Part shown: piece after piece, positions 47,848-56,865 of the stretch
Numbering within the stretch: the stretch's first letter is position 1
Layout of the letters: every line of letters begins with the position of its first letter
Assembly: GCA_945860865.1 (NCBI GenBank)
Contig: CAMARW010000009.1
Coordinates: 55,332 to 119,331, forward strand
Length of the DNA stretch: 64,000 nucleotides
Direction: 5' to 3'
From: Chitinophaga pinensis
GTDB lineage: Bacteria; Bacteroidota; Bacteroidia; UKL13-3
Position numbers and translations under genes: made by a program
Notes under the pieces: generated by a model
The model's database searches: none
Seen by the model: the letters and a program-made list of their open reading frames with translations, nothing else
What the model was told of the DNA's origin: nothing

Positions 47848-48672
47848 ATGCTACAATATATTTCATACAAAATCGCTTGTACCACTCAATTGGTAGATAT
47901 TTTGATTGCCGAACTGGCCGAAATTAATTTTGAGGGCTTTGTTGAAAGTGAGTCTGGATTTGAAGCATATATACCAGAACCCGACTATAATCCCATTGCT
48001 TTTAATGAAATTATGACGCGATATCAAATCGCTGAAACTGATTTAATGTTTTCTAAAATAGCCCAACAAAACTGGAATGCCGAGTGGGAGAGTAGCTTTG
48101 AACCCGTTTGCATTGGCAATAAACTGCGTATACGAGCGCCTTTTCACATTAGCGATGCGCGCTTTCCAATGGAGTTAATTATTCAGCCCAAAACTTCTTT
48201 TGGCACGGGCCACCATGAAACTACTTTCACCATTATGCAATTAATGTTGGATATGAACCTAGCCAATAAGAAGGTTTTTGATTATGGAAGTGGTACAGGT
48301 ATCTTGGCCATTTTGGCTGCAAAATTGGGCGCAACGCACATCCTAGCCAACGATATTGATACCTGGGCTGCTGAAAATATTTTAGAAAATATTGCCTTAA
48401 ACCAAACTCTTCCTATACATTTTATTGAAGGCGATTTACATGCGGTACCTGCGCAAACTTTTGATGTAATTTTGGCCAATATTAACCGCAATATTTTAAT
48501 GGAAAGTTTTGTACACCTTTACCCAATGCTGGTAAGCGCCGGACAACTTTTAATTTCTGGGTTTTACACCTCAGATTTGCCCTATTTAAAGCAAGAAGCT
48601 GAAAAAAATGGCTTTGTTTTTAAAAGCAGCACCGAGCAAAATAATTGGTGCGCAGCCCTATTTATTAAATAA
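47848..48672 (+). CDS. prmA: Ribosomal protein L11 methyltransferase
   Basis: 274 residues. The N-terminal substrate-recognition domain (about 1-95) precedes the class I SAM domain. Visible PrmA motifs are ELIIQPKTSFGTGHHETT, then motif I VFDYGSGTGILAILAAKLGA, and VILANINRNIL. It trimethylates L11 lysines and the N terminus. It is divergent from the histidine kinase with 39 nt between starts. Confidence 0.92.
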   Translation: MLQYISYKIACTTQLVDILIAELAEINFEGFVESESGFEAYIPEPDYNPIAFNEIMTRYQIAETDLMFSKIAQQNWNAEWESSFEPVCIGNKLRIRAPFHISDARFPMELIIQPKTSFGTGHHETTFTIMQLMLDMNLANKKVFDYGSGTGILAILAAKLGATHILANDIDTWAAENILENIALNQTLPIHFIEGDLHAVPAQTFDVILANINRNILMESFVHLYPMLVSAGQLLISGFYTSDLPYLKQEAEKNGFVFKSSTEQNNWCAALFIK

Positions 48673-48673
48673 A

Positions 48674-48708
48674 AAATGGAGTTTAATAACCTGTATTAAA
48701 CTCCATTT
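48674..48708. terminator. bidirectional terminator, 14-bp stem
   Basis: A perfect 14-bp stem AAATGGAGTTTAAT (48674-48687) / ATTAAACTCCATTT (48695-48708) with a 7-nt loop, between the convergent prmA and threonine dehydrogenase genes. Confidence 0.8.
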
Positions 48709-48723
48709 ACCCTGTTTTTATTT

Positions 48724-49668
48724 TTAACCTTGTATTGCCTTTAAATTCGTTAACATCTCTTTGGTCATACCATCCAAATCAAACTCTGGCTTCCATCCCC
48801 AATGGTCTCTCGCTTCAGTATCGTTAATGCTTTGTGGCCAGCTATCTGCAATGGCTTGCCTAAAATCTGGCTTATAGCTAATGGTAAAATTTGGAATATG
48901 TTTTCTAATGCTAGCAGCAACATCTTCTGGATTAAAACTAATGCCGCCCAAATTATAGCTGCTTCTAATTTTAACCTGCTCGGCAGGTGCTTCCATTAAT
49001 TCTATGGTAGCCCTAATTGCATCTGGCATATACATCATAGGTAGTGCTGTTTGGGCACTTAAAAAGCACTCATACGATTGGCTTTTTAGCGCCTCATGGT
49101 AAATATGAACAGCATAATCTGTGGTACCACCGCCCGGTGCACTTTTCCACCCAATTAAGCCTGGGTACCTTATGCTGCGCACATCAACACCATGTTTCTG
49201 GTGGTAATATTCGCAATAACGTTCGCCTGTTTGTTTGCTAATACCATAAATAGTATTGGGCTCCATAACGGTATATTGTGGCGTGTTTTGGCGCGGCGTT
49301 GTTGGTCCAAATACGGCAATAGAACTAGGCCAATATATTTTTTTGATAATACCTTCTTTGGCTAAATCTAATACATGAAACAAGCCGTTCATGTTTAAAT
49401 CCCATGCAAATTTTGGATTTTTTTCGGCCGTAGCACTCAGTAATGCCGCTAATAAATATATTTGGGTAACCTTATATTTTTTTACAATCTCATGCAATTT
49501 GGTTTGATCCAAAATATCTAATGATTCAAAGGGTTCTATCTGATTTTCTAATTTGCGTACATCGCTACAAATTACATTTTCTGACCCATAAGATTTTCTT
49601 AAATTTTCGGCTAACTCTAGCCCAATTTGCCCGTTAGAGCCAATGATTAATATTCTTTCTGTAGACAT
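48724..49668 (-). CDS. L-threonine 3-dehydrogenase, epimerase (SDR) type
   Basis: 314 residues of the extended SDR fold. The NAD-binding motif is GSNGQIG (about 9-15). The catalytic Tyr/Lys pair is YGISKQTGE. Ser is in WPSSIAVFGP. The segment GLIGWKSAPGGGTTDYAV and the closing MYMPDAIRATIELMEAP are characteristic of the NAD-dependent L-threonine dehydrogenases of the UDP-galactose-epimerase-like group known from Bacteroidota. The enzyme oxidises L-threonine to 2-amino-3-ketobutyrate. The partner lyase gene (kbl) is not in this window. Confidence 0.88.
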   Translation of the reverse strand: MSTERILIIGSNGQIGLELAENLRKSYGSENVICSDVRKLENQIEPFESLDILDQTKLHEIVKKYKVTQIYLLAALLSATAEKNPKFAWDLNMNGLFHVLDLAKEGIIKKIYWPSSIAVFGPTTPRQNTPQYTVMEPNTIYGISKQTGERYCEYYHQKHGVDVRSIRYPGLIGWKSAPGGGTTDYAVHIYHEALKSQSYECFLSAQTALPMMYMPDAIRATIELMEAPAEQVKIRSSYNLGGISFNPEDVAASIRKHIPNFTISYKPDFRQAIADSWPQSINDTEARDHWGWKPEFDLDGMTKEMLTNLKAIQG

Positions 49669-49707
49669 ATATTTTTTTGAATGCGTCGAAATTATTAAAT
49701 TCTTTGA

Positions 49708-51357
49708 TTATTTGTTAGTTCTTTTCTTAAAATAGGCTCCAAGTCCTCCTGTAAAGGGTTTTACCAAGCTGTCTTGTGGGTTCAAAATTTCTTGTTTGCT
49801 TAAGTCTAATCCTAATCTTTCAATTCTGTATTGAAAGGGTTTAGTCCAGCCAGCGTAAAACATAAATACTCCTTTGCTATGTTTTACTAGCTCCACTTGG
49901 TCTACTAATTCTTTTGTATGATCATGACATTTTTTAAGATAATAATACCCTAAATAGATATTACCCATTAATAAAATGAACGCTGCTATTATTCCTATCC
50001 ATTTTATTTTGGGGTGCAACACAATGGCCACTATCATTAATAAAACAAATATCCAAAATTGGGGCACGTAGCGCATTACCCAGGATTCTGGGTTTATCAA
50101 TATGCTTACGATTAGTAAAAAAGATATTCCTAAAAAAAACCATCGCTTTTTGGGTTCAAGCCGGGTGAGTGCAAATATGCCTAGGGGGAAAATTAATAGC
50201 AATATTTCTGGCAATACCGGACCAAAACCGGCTAGGTTAGCGTTACCGTAATTGTATGCCTCGTAAGAGACGGGTTTAAACAACTCTTTTAACCTACTTT
50301 TCTTGGGTTGAATGGCCCACTCTGGCTGGGCAAAAAGGCTAAAAACAAACTTTTCTACCCTGTTCATTTCAATAAAATTAGCTGGATAATTTCCTTCAGC
50401 ATTAAAAACAGATTGGGTTCCGGTATTTAATGGGTAAAAGGGGTGTCCTTTTGTTATAAAATTGGTGACAAAAGGGTTGAAGCCAAAAAAGAAAAAACTA
50501 GCAATAATGTAAGTTAAACCAAGTTTAATTAGGCTTTTAATTCGCTTGGTTTTGCTTAAGTACAAGTAAACTAATAGTGCAGCCATTAAAAGGAGCGAAT
50601 ACGCGGTTCCATTGTATTTGGTGTTGGCTAAAAAAACCAAGCTCATTACGCTCAATAATAGGTAGCTTCTTTGGTGGGTTTTGCCATATTGTATAGCGTA
50701 AATAACTCCTAAACTTAATAAGGCCGACAATTGTCCATCTGCGTAAAAGGAGCCCAAATTTAATATTTGAATGGGATTAGTGGCCCAAAGTATTGCCAAC
50801 AAAACACTTATAGCTTTGCTTAAATTTAACACCGTTCGAAAAATATAAACCGAGTTAAATAAAATAGATAAACATAGAATAAGGGTGCTTGCTTTCCCTA
50901 TTTCTGGTTCTTGTGTTGCGGCCATTAGGTTTGACCCAAATAACCATGCGCCTTTAGGGAAGTGAGTTAAATAATGATGTGAAAAGGAAGTTTCATTTTT
51001 TATTAAATCTTCATAAATGGGATTCCATCCTTTTTCTAACAGGTGTATGGCATCTAAATGATACCAGTTGCCATCAAAACTAACGTCTAAAAGGGTATTA
51101 GCATACCATAAACTTCCATAAATTAATGCTATGCTTAAGCTGGTATGTGCCAAAAAAGAAAGGCCAGAAACAGAATTGGTTTCCTTATTTCTATGCAGAT
51201 ACCAGGAAACAAAAATAAAGGCTATGCTTCCGCTAAGCAATTGCCAGCTCCCAAAAGGTAGGTTCAGCCAGAGAGAAAACTGGGGTAAAATAAGCATGAA
51301 GGCATACCAAATAAAAAGTAAATTTCCTACAATGGAAAGGCGCGAAAGAATGGTCAT
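49708..51357 (-). CDS. Multi-membrane GT-C-like protein, function unknown
   Basis: 549 residues from ATG 51357 (MTILSRLSI); a TTG at 51405 would add 16 residues. About 12 membrane segments. The first large outside loop carries SFDGNWYHLDAIHLLEKGW. An acidic residue in this loop is the hallmark of GT-C glycosyltransferases, which take sugars from polyprenyl-phosphate carriers. A second outside region (about 315-385) reads HPFYPLNTG and FAQPEWAIQP. I do not recognise a named family with certainty, so glycosyl transfer is inference. It is divergent from a three-gene sugar operon with 80 nt between starts. Confidence 0.7.
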   Translation of the reverse strand: MTILSRLSIVGNLLFIWYAFMLILPQFSLWLNLPFGSWQLLSGSIAFIFVSWYLHRNKETNSVSGLSFLAHTSLSIALIYGSLWYANTLLDVSFDGNWYHLDAIHLLEKGWNPIYEDLIKNETSFSHHYLTHFPKGAWLFGSNLMAATQEPEIGKASTLILCLSILFNSVYIFRTVLNLSKAISVLLAILWATNPIQILNLGSFYADGQLSALLSLGVIYAIQYGKTHQRSYLLLSVMSLVFLANTKYNGTAYSLLLMAALLVYLYLSKTKRIKSLIKLGLTYIIASFFFFGFNPFVTNFITKGHPFYPLNTGTQSVFNAEGNYPANFIEMNRVEKFVFSLFAQPEWAIQPKKSRLKELFKPVSYEAYNYGNANLAGFGPVLPEILLLIFPLGIFALTRLEPKKRWFFLGISFLLIVSILINPESWVMRYVPQFWIFVLLMIVAIVLHPKIKWIGIIAAFILLMGNIYLGYYYLKKCHDHTKELVDQVELVKHSKGVFMFYAGWTKPFQYRIERLGLDLSKQEILNPQDSLVKPFTGGLGAYFKKRTNK

Positions 51358-51437
51358 ACTAAATTTGTTGACCAATAGTACAAAAAAAGCATCAAGAATT
51401 CGCAACTATTCGCTAAAATTGCGCTTCTTACACAATT

Positions 51438-52511
51438 ATGGGTAAACAAATTTTAATAACCGGAGGTGCTGGATTTGTAGGTTCAACCCTAGCTATTGGA
51501 CTAAAAACGCGCTATCCTGCTTATCATATTATTGCTATTGATAACCTGCGCAGGCGTGGGTCGGAGCTTAATTTGCCTCGTTTAAAGGAAGCGGGTGTAG
51601 CGTTTTTTCATGCTGATATTCGTAACCCAGAAGATTTAGTAGATTTTACAAACTTAGATTTTATAATTGATGCCTCGGCAGATCCAAGTGTTTTATCTGG
51701 CATAGATTCTCCGGTGATGCCGCTTATTCAGTCTAATTTAAATGGTACAGTTCATTGTTTAGAATTAGCCCAAAAAACAGGTGCTGCTTTTATTTTTCTC
51801 TCAACAAGCAGAATTTATCCTATTAAAAATCTTGAATCGGCCGCTTTTGAAGAATTAGAAACGCGTTTTATTTGGAAAGATCAGCAGCCAATGCCGGGCA
51901 TTTCTTCGAAGGGAATTACAGAAGATTTTTCTCTTAATGGCAGCCGTAGCTTTTATGGAACTACCAAATTAGCTTCCGAATTGTTAATTACAGAATACAA
52001 TGAACTGAAACAAGTACCCAGCATTATTAACCGCTGCGGGGTAATAAGTGGCCCTTGGCAAATGGGTAAAATAGACCAAGGGGTTTTGGTGCTTTGGTTG
52101 GCTAGGCATTATTTTAAAGGTGCGCTAAGCTATATTGGTTATGGTGGCACAGGTAAACAAATGCGCGATGTATTACATGCCGATGATTTGCTCCAACTCA
52201 TAGATCACCAAATACACAACTTGGCCATGTATAATGGCAAAACCATGAATGTTGGTGGTGGTTTGGATTGTAGTTTTAGCTTGCAAGAACTCACACAAAT
52301 TTGCGAGGAGGTAACCGGTAATAAAATCAAAATTTTGCCTGTAACAGAAAACAGAGCGGCTGATATTCGCATTTATGTAAGCGATTGTAGTTACCTAAAC
52401 CAGGTAAATAATGGTGCTTGGAAGCCCCAAAAAAACATGAAAGATTTGGTGTTGGATACCTTTGAATGGATGAAGGCCAATGAACATAATTTGAAAAATA
52501 TCTTAAATTAA
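51438..52511 (+). CDS. NAD-dependent epimerase/dehydratase, CDP-paratose 2-epimerase-like (first of pair)
   Basis: 357 residues, extended SDR. NAD motif GGAGFVGS (about 9-16) is followed by DNLRRRGSELNLPRLKEAGV. That Arg-Arg-Gly-Ser-Glu-Leu-Asn pattern is typical of CDP-paratose/tyvelose 2-epimerases. The catalytic Tyr and Lys are in SFYGTTKLASE. Ser lies in LSTSRIYP. It should act on a nucleotide sugar, but the exact sugar is not determined. It is 4 nt upstream of a second, related SDR gene, so the two may work in sequence or as a heteromer. Confidence 0.8.
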   Translation: MGKQILITGGAGFVGSTLAIGLKTRYPAYHIIAIDNLRRRGSELNLPRLKEAGVAFFHADIRNPEDLVDFTNLDFIIDASADPSVLSGIDSPVMPLIQSNLNGTVHCLELAQKTGAAFIFLSTSRIYPIKNLESAAFEELETRFIWKDQQPMPGISSKGITEDFSLNGSRSFYGTTKLASELLITEYNELKQVPSIINRCGVISGPWQMGKIDQGVLVLWLARHYFKGALSYIGYGGTGKQMRDVLHADDLLQLIDHQIHNLAMYNGKTMNVGGGLDCSFSLQELTQICEEVTGNKIKILPVTENRAADIRIYVSDCSYLNQVNNGAWKPQKNMKDLVLDTFEWMKANEHNLKNILN

Positions 52512-52515
52512 TTGA

Positions 52516-53592
52516 ATGAATATTGCAGTTGTTACAGGAAGTAGCGGATTAATTGGGGGAGAATCTGTTGAGTTTTTTACTAAAAAATTCGACCTAGTGA
52601 TTGGTATAGACAATAACCTGCGCTCGTATTTTTTTGGGGCAGATGGCTCTACTATCTGGAATAAAAATCGTTTAGAAGAAAAATACCCCAATTTTAAATC
52701 GTATGATATCGATATCAGAGATTATGCTGGTTTAGAAAAAGTGTTTAATGAGTTTGGTTCCGACATTAAACTGATTGTGCATGCGGCTGCGCAACCTAGT
52801 CATGATTGGGCTGCTAAAGAACCATTAACAGATTTTGGGGTTAATGCCACAGGCACATTAAACATGTTAGAGTTAACCCGTTTATATTGCGCAGAGGCTG
52901 TTTTTATATTTACATCTACCAATAAAGTTTATGGCGATACGCCTAATTATTTGCCGCTTGTTGAATTAGAAAAACGTTGGGAAATTGCAGAAGATCATGC
53001 ATTTTTTACAAATGGCATAGATGAAACCATGAGCATAGACCAAACTAAACACAGTGTTTTTGGCGCCAGTAAGGTAGCCGCAGATGTTATGGTGCAGGAG
53101 TATGGCAAATACTTTGGGTTAAAAACGGGTGTGTTTAGAGGCGGCTGCCTAACGGGGCCAAACCATAGTGGCGCGCAACTGCATGGCTTTTTAGCTTACC
53201 TTATGAAATGTGCTATTAGCGGCACGCATTATACCATTTTTGGCTACCAAGGCAAGCAAGTGAGAGATAATATTCACAGTGCCGATTTGGTAAATATGTT
53301 TTGGCACTTTTACCAAAACCCCAAAGCGGGTGAAGTGTATAATGCAGGTGGTGGTCGTTTTGCCAATTGCAGTATGTTAGAGGCCATTGATTGGTGCGAG
53401 AAAATTAGCGGTAAAAAGATGAGCTTTAGCTACAGCGAAACCAATAGAATTGGTGATCATATTTGGTATATTAGCGATGTAAATAAGTTTAAATTGCATT
53501 ACCCAAGTTGGAATTGGCAATATGATTTGGAAGCTACGCTTGTAGAAATGCATGATAGAATGAATGAGCGAATGATAGTTAAAGATTGCTAA
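52516..53592 (+). CDS. NAD-dependent epimerase/dehydratase, CDP-paratose 2-epimerase-like (second of pair)
   Basis: 358 residues, extended SDR with [11 protein letters not shown] (about 7-17) as the NAD motif. The segments [28 protein letters not shown] and [13 protein letters not shown] are family signatures. At the catalytic YxxxK position it reads FGASK: Phe replaces the usual Tyr, unlike the first SDR (YGTTK). I recall the Phe form as common in close relatives, so this may be a family trait rather than decay. The gene lies 4 nt after the first SDR and 5 nt before the glycosyltransferase. Confidence 0.8.
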   Translation: MNIAVVTGSSGLIGGESVEFFTKKFDLVIGIDNNLRSYFFGADGSTIWNKNRLEEKYPNFKSYDIDIRDYAGLEKVFNEFGSDIKLIVHAAAQPSHDWAAKEPLTDFGVNATGTLNMLELTRLYCAEAVFIFTSTNKVYGDTPNYLPLVELEKRWEIAEDHAFFTNGIDETMSIDQTKHSVFGASKVAADVMVQEYGKYFGLKTGVFRGGCLTGPNHSGAQLHGFLAYLMKCAISGTHYTIFGYQGKQVRDNIHSADLVNMFWHFYQNPKAGEVYNAGGGRFANCSMLEAIDWCEKISGKKMSFSYSETNRIGDHIWYISDVNKFKLHYPSWNWQYDLEATLVEMHDRMNERMIVKDC

Positions 53593-53597
53593 GCTAA

Positions 53598-54332
53598 ATG
53601 AAATTAAGTGTTGTAATTCCCGCCTATAACGAAGCTGAAGGTATCACAGATACTTTAGAAAAAATTTATGCTAAACTTTCGGCAGAAGGCATTACGCATG
53701 AGATTTTGGTGGTAAACGATAATTCTAAAGATAATACGCTACAAGTACTTACTCATCTTCAAATTACTATTCCAACTTTAGTGGTTCATACAAACCCTGG
53801 TCCTAATGGTTTTGGTTACGCCATTCGTTACGGATTAGAAAGATTTAGTGGAGATTGTGTGGCCATTGTTATGGCAGATTTAAGCGATTCGCCCAATGAC
53901 CTAGTGGCCTTTTATCGTAAAATGATGGAGGGCTTTGATTGCGTTTTTGGCACACGTTGGAGCATGGGCGGAAAAGTATATGATTATCCAAGACATAAAC
54001 TTTTTCTAAATCGTTTTTTCAATAATGTAGTTCGCTTGCTTTTCGGTATAAAATACAATGATGTTACCAATGCGTTTAAGCTATACAAGCGCGAAACCAT
54101 TGATGGTGTTAAACCTTTTCTATCGCCGCACTTTAACCTAACGGTAGAAATTCCGTTAAAAGCAATTATCCGTGGTTATACCTATGCGGTATTGCCCAAT
54201 AGCTGGACCAACAGAAAACACGGTGTTTCTAACCTTAAAATTAGGGAAATGGGAAGCCGGTATTTCTTTATTTTGCTGTATTGCTTAATAGAAAAATTCT
54301 TCTCTCGCGGCGATTTTAAAAAGCAATGGTAG
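53598..54332 (+). CDS. Glycosyltransferase family 2, polyprenol-phosphate sugar synthase type
   Basis: 244 residues. A GT2 fold starts with LSVVIPAYNEAEGI. The nucleotide-sugar motifs are LVVNDNSKDNT and VIVMADLSDSP-type MADLSDSP (DxxD metal site). VTNAFKLYKRE and FNLTVEIPLKAI match dolichol-phosphate mannose synthase-like enzymes. No C-terminal membrane domain is present, so it acts at the inner face of the membrane. It would load a sugar, perhaps made by the two SDR proteins, onto polyprenyl phosphate. Its 3' end overlaps the convergent 540-residue membrane protein gene by 17 nt. Confidence 0.85.
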   Translation: MKLSVVIPAYNEAEGITDTLEKIYAKLSAEGITHEILVVNDNSKDNTLQVLTHLQITIPTLVVHTNPGPNGFGYAIRYGLERFSGDCVAIVMADLSDSPNDLVAFYRKMMEGFDCVFGTRWSMGGKVYDYPRHKLFLNRFFNNVVRLLFGIKYNDVTNAFKLYKRETIDGVKPFLSPHFNLTVEIPLKAIIRGYTYAVLPNSWTNRKHGVSNLKIREMGSRYFFILLYCLIEKFFSRGDFKKQW

Positions 54333-55938
54333 CAGGTTTAAATCCGTCTCTTACATCTTGTGTTCTCAACTGGGTGCCGGGTACCATATAATACGTGCTC
54401 GGAAATTGGTCCCAACAAATGCCTTCTTGGGGTGTAGTGTAAGCCTTAAATCCATTTAAGTTAATTGGCTCTAATTGGTTGCTTGGGTAGGCCTTGGGGT
54501 ATATTAATCCTTGCATTAAATCTCCTTTTTTTACGGCCTGAACCAATACATAGGAAACCATTAATACAGCAAGGATGCTGAGAAAGGATTTGGCCAAATG
54601 AAAAGAGAATTTTTCGGCCATTACATAAGCCAATAAAGCCAAAGTGCTTACCATGTAGCCAAACAAAAAGCGAGGGTGTGGACCATTTAAGAACAATACC
54701 AAAAAGCCTAATAAAACAAAAGCAATAAGCCAAATTATTTCTTTGCGTTTCCAAACTAAAATCCACAAAATTGGAGTAGCCAAAGCAAAAGAAATTACCA
54801 AAGATTTATTTAGAAAATCTAGCTGTTTAAACCACATAGGCAACCACTCTTTTAAACTTAAAGTAGCGGTATAATAAATATCTTGGTAGGGTACTTTGCC
54901 CCAACTTTTAATGCTAAATGTTTCAAATTGTAATACCTCCGTGGGCAGTTTCCAATTAAAGGTAAACAAATCTATTTGGTGAAAAGGGTATAATAAATAA
55001 CCGCTCACCATAACATTACCAATAAGCCAAGGGATCAGGAAAATACAAGCTAAGTAAATTAATAAGAAAAGTGTTTTAAAATCTTTTTGCCGAACCAATG
55101 CATATAAAGCGGGTAAACATATCATACCATAAGTAAGGGCTGTAGCTTTTACAGTTAAGGCCCAGCAAATAAAAAATACACTGAGTATTAAGTAAGGCTT
55201 GTAATGCGCCGCTTGGAACTTAGCCAACACAAACAAATCTAGTAAAATGTAAAGGCACAAGGTAATTACAATATCTGGTGTAACCGCGCCAATAAAAGCC
55301 GTTTTAAAAGCCAGTATCATAAATAATAAAAACACGTAGCGCATCCATTGCTGGGCTTTAGATACTGTGGGAGAAAGGAAAAACCATAAAAAAGCGCTGA
55401 TGTAAAATAAGGCATTACCCACATATACAGATTTTACACCTAGGCTGTTTAATCCAAAAAATGCCTGCAAGTTAAACCACCAATTGTTATTGGCTAAGGG
55501 TCTATTAAAGTTGCCCAAACCAGGAATATTTGCATAGCGCTCTGCCCATTGTATGGCCTGCAAATGATAATCTGCAATATCGCCAACGCCAGGTCTAATA
55601 ATTATAGATAGCAGGGCGCCTAAAATTAATAACAGGATTAATCCCCAATCTTTTTTTAAGCTCAAATAGGCTTCCTTTAAAAAATTTGGAATGCTTTTGT
55701 GATAGATTGCCAATACACTTAAAAAGGAAATATGCGGAGTTAAGTCAATCTCATAAAAAAGGTGGTAAATGCCCAAAAACGGACTCATAGCAGCCATGCC
55801 AATGATAGGAAAAATGGTTACATGCAGGTTAAACTCATTAGGAATAGCACCAAAGTGTTTAATCCTTTCCCAACTTATCCTGCCCAATAAATAGCTTAGT
55901 ACTAAACCGTATAATAAAAGGAATAAACTTAATAGCAT
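54316..55938 (-). CDS. Multi-membrane GT-C-like protein (LIC_10190-like pattern)
   Basis: 540 residues with about 12-13 membrane segments. The outside loop after segment 4 reads GDIADYHLQAIQWAERY and PGLGNFNRPL, a pattern I associate with the family of large membrane proteins named after Leptospira LIC_10190. The Asp and His in this loop resemble the GT-C catalytic region. The short C-terminal tail is soluble. It probably uses polyprenyl-phosphate sugars, possibly those made by the adjacent GT2. It is convergent with that gene and 20 nt downstream of the 2OG oxygenase gene. Confidence 0.65.
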   Translation of the reverse strand: MLLSLFLLLYGLVLSYLLGRISWERIKHFGAIPNEFNLHVTIFPIIGMAAMSPFLGIYHLFYEIDLTPHISFLSVLAIYHKSIPNFLKEAYLSLKKDWGLILLLILGALLSIIIRPGVGDIADYHLQAIQWAERYANIPGLGNFNRPLANNNWWFNLQAFFGLNSLGVKSVYVGNALFYISAFLWFFLSPTVSKAQQWMRYVFLLFMILAFKTAFIGAVTPDIVITLCLYILLDLFVLAKFQAAHYKPYLILSVFFICWALTVKATALTYGMICLPALYALVRQKDFKTLFLLIYLACIFLIPWLIGNVMVSGYLLYPFHQIDLFTFNWKLPTEVLQFETFSIKSWGKVPYQDIYYTATLSLKEWLPMWFKQLDFLNKSLVISFALATPILWILVWKRKEIIWLIAFVLLGFLVLFLNGPHPRFLFGYMVSTLALLAYVMAEKFSFHLAKSFLSILAVLMVSYVLVQAVKKGDLMQGLIYPKAYPSNQLEPINLNGFKAYTTPQEGICWDQFPSTYYMVPGTQLRTQDVRDGFKPATIAF

Positions 55939-55958
55939 AGCACTAAAAAATGGAGCAA

Positions 55959-56750
55959 TTATTTAAACGTAATTCCCAGATTTCTGAGCTGACGTTTAAT
56001 AAAATTTTTAGCGCCTTCTTTTATTGGGGTTAGGGTTTTCTTTACCACGCTATCTGTTGGCCTAGCTTTAAAAACGGTATCGTGGTATTTGGCTGCATCT
56101 TCGCGCAATTGGGTATAGTAATAGGCGTAAAAAGATTTGCGACTTACATTCTCAGGAACGGTAATGGCTGCGTAACCATGGTAGCTAATTTCGTTGGTTT
56201 CAAAAATGAGGCAACGATTAAAAGCTGGAAATACTTTTTTATCAAGGTTTGTCATTTCAGCATTCCACAATTCTGTATGTCCGCCATAAGACTCTTGCCA
56301 ATCTTTATTAAAAAACACCAATAGGTTTATTCTGCGATGTATGCCTCTATCTGCATGTATGTTAAAGTCTATATGTATGTCAAGAAAACTTCCGTTTCCT
56401 CCTTGGTGTAAGCCACCACCTAAAGCATCTGGCACGCTAAATAAGTCATCAATGCCAGTAATTTCACTCATTATACGGCACCATTCTGGCGAGTGAAAGG
56501 CATCTTTTAACTGACTAAAAACACCGGGAAAATCCTCAAAATTGGATCCCTCTGCTTTAAACTCATTTACCCCTTTATACCGCTTATTAAAAACCTCCTC
56601 TTTAGGGAAAGCATTATAAATTTCATCGGCAATTTCAGGCGTTAAAACATTATCTATCACAAGATGCTTGTATGGCTTAGCCTCTGAAAACGATTTTTTC
56701 ATTTCGCTAAGGCTATCTGGCGTAAACAAACTGATGTTAATTAAACTCAT
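55959..56750 (-). CDS. 2-oxoglutarate/Fe(II)-dependent oxygenase, prolyl-hydroxylase-like
   Basis: 263 residues. The cupin core carries the HxD iron ligands in LDIHIDFNIH, the distal His in EISYHGY and the 2OG-binding Arg in NVSRKSFYAYYY. The intervening INLLVFFNKDWQESYGG is typical of the Tpa1/prolyl 4-hydroxylase-like group. Relatives hydroxylate proteins or glycan-associated small molecules. Position in a sugar cluster suggests a role in decorating the same product, but that is inference. The gene is 20 nt upstream of the membrane protein gene on the same strand. Confidence 0.85.
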   Translation of the reverse strand: MSLINISLFTPDSLSEMKKSFSEAKPYKHLVIDNVLTPEIADEIYNAFPKEEVFNKRYKGVNEFKAEGSNFEDFPGVFSQLKDAFHSPEWCRIMSEITGIDDLFSVPDALGGGLHQGGNGSFLDIHIDFNIHADRGIHRRINLLVFFNKDWQESYGGHTELWNAEMTNLDKKVFPAFNRCLIFETNEISYHGYAAITVPENVSRKSFYAYYYTQLREDAAKYHDTVFKARPTDSVVKKTLTPIKEGAKNFIKRQLRNLGITFK

Positions 56751-56810
56751 TATTGTTAAATTGAATGTGGATGCAATTTAGATTATTTCTAAAAAAAATT
56801 AACTAAAATA

Positions 56811-56850
56811 AAAAAAGCCGCAATAGAAAATATTCTTTTGCGGCTTTTTT
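56811..56850 (-). terminator. sucD terminator (works both ways)
   Basis: A 13-bp stem AAAAAAGCCGCAA (56811-56823) / TTGCGGCTTTTTT (56838-56850), 14-nt loop, 15 nt downstream of the sucD stop. Both arms carry the A/T tract, so it may stop transcription in both directions. Confidence 0.9.
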
Positions 56851-56865
56851 ATAAATATAGTAAGG

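Noticed and set aside
50150..50170. TTCAAGCC-type stretch resembling a tRNA T-arm
   Set aside because: It lies inside the GT-C-like coding region and no cloverleaf can be built around it. I found no tRNA or rRNA elsewhere in the window.
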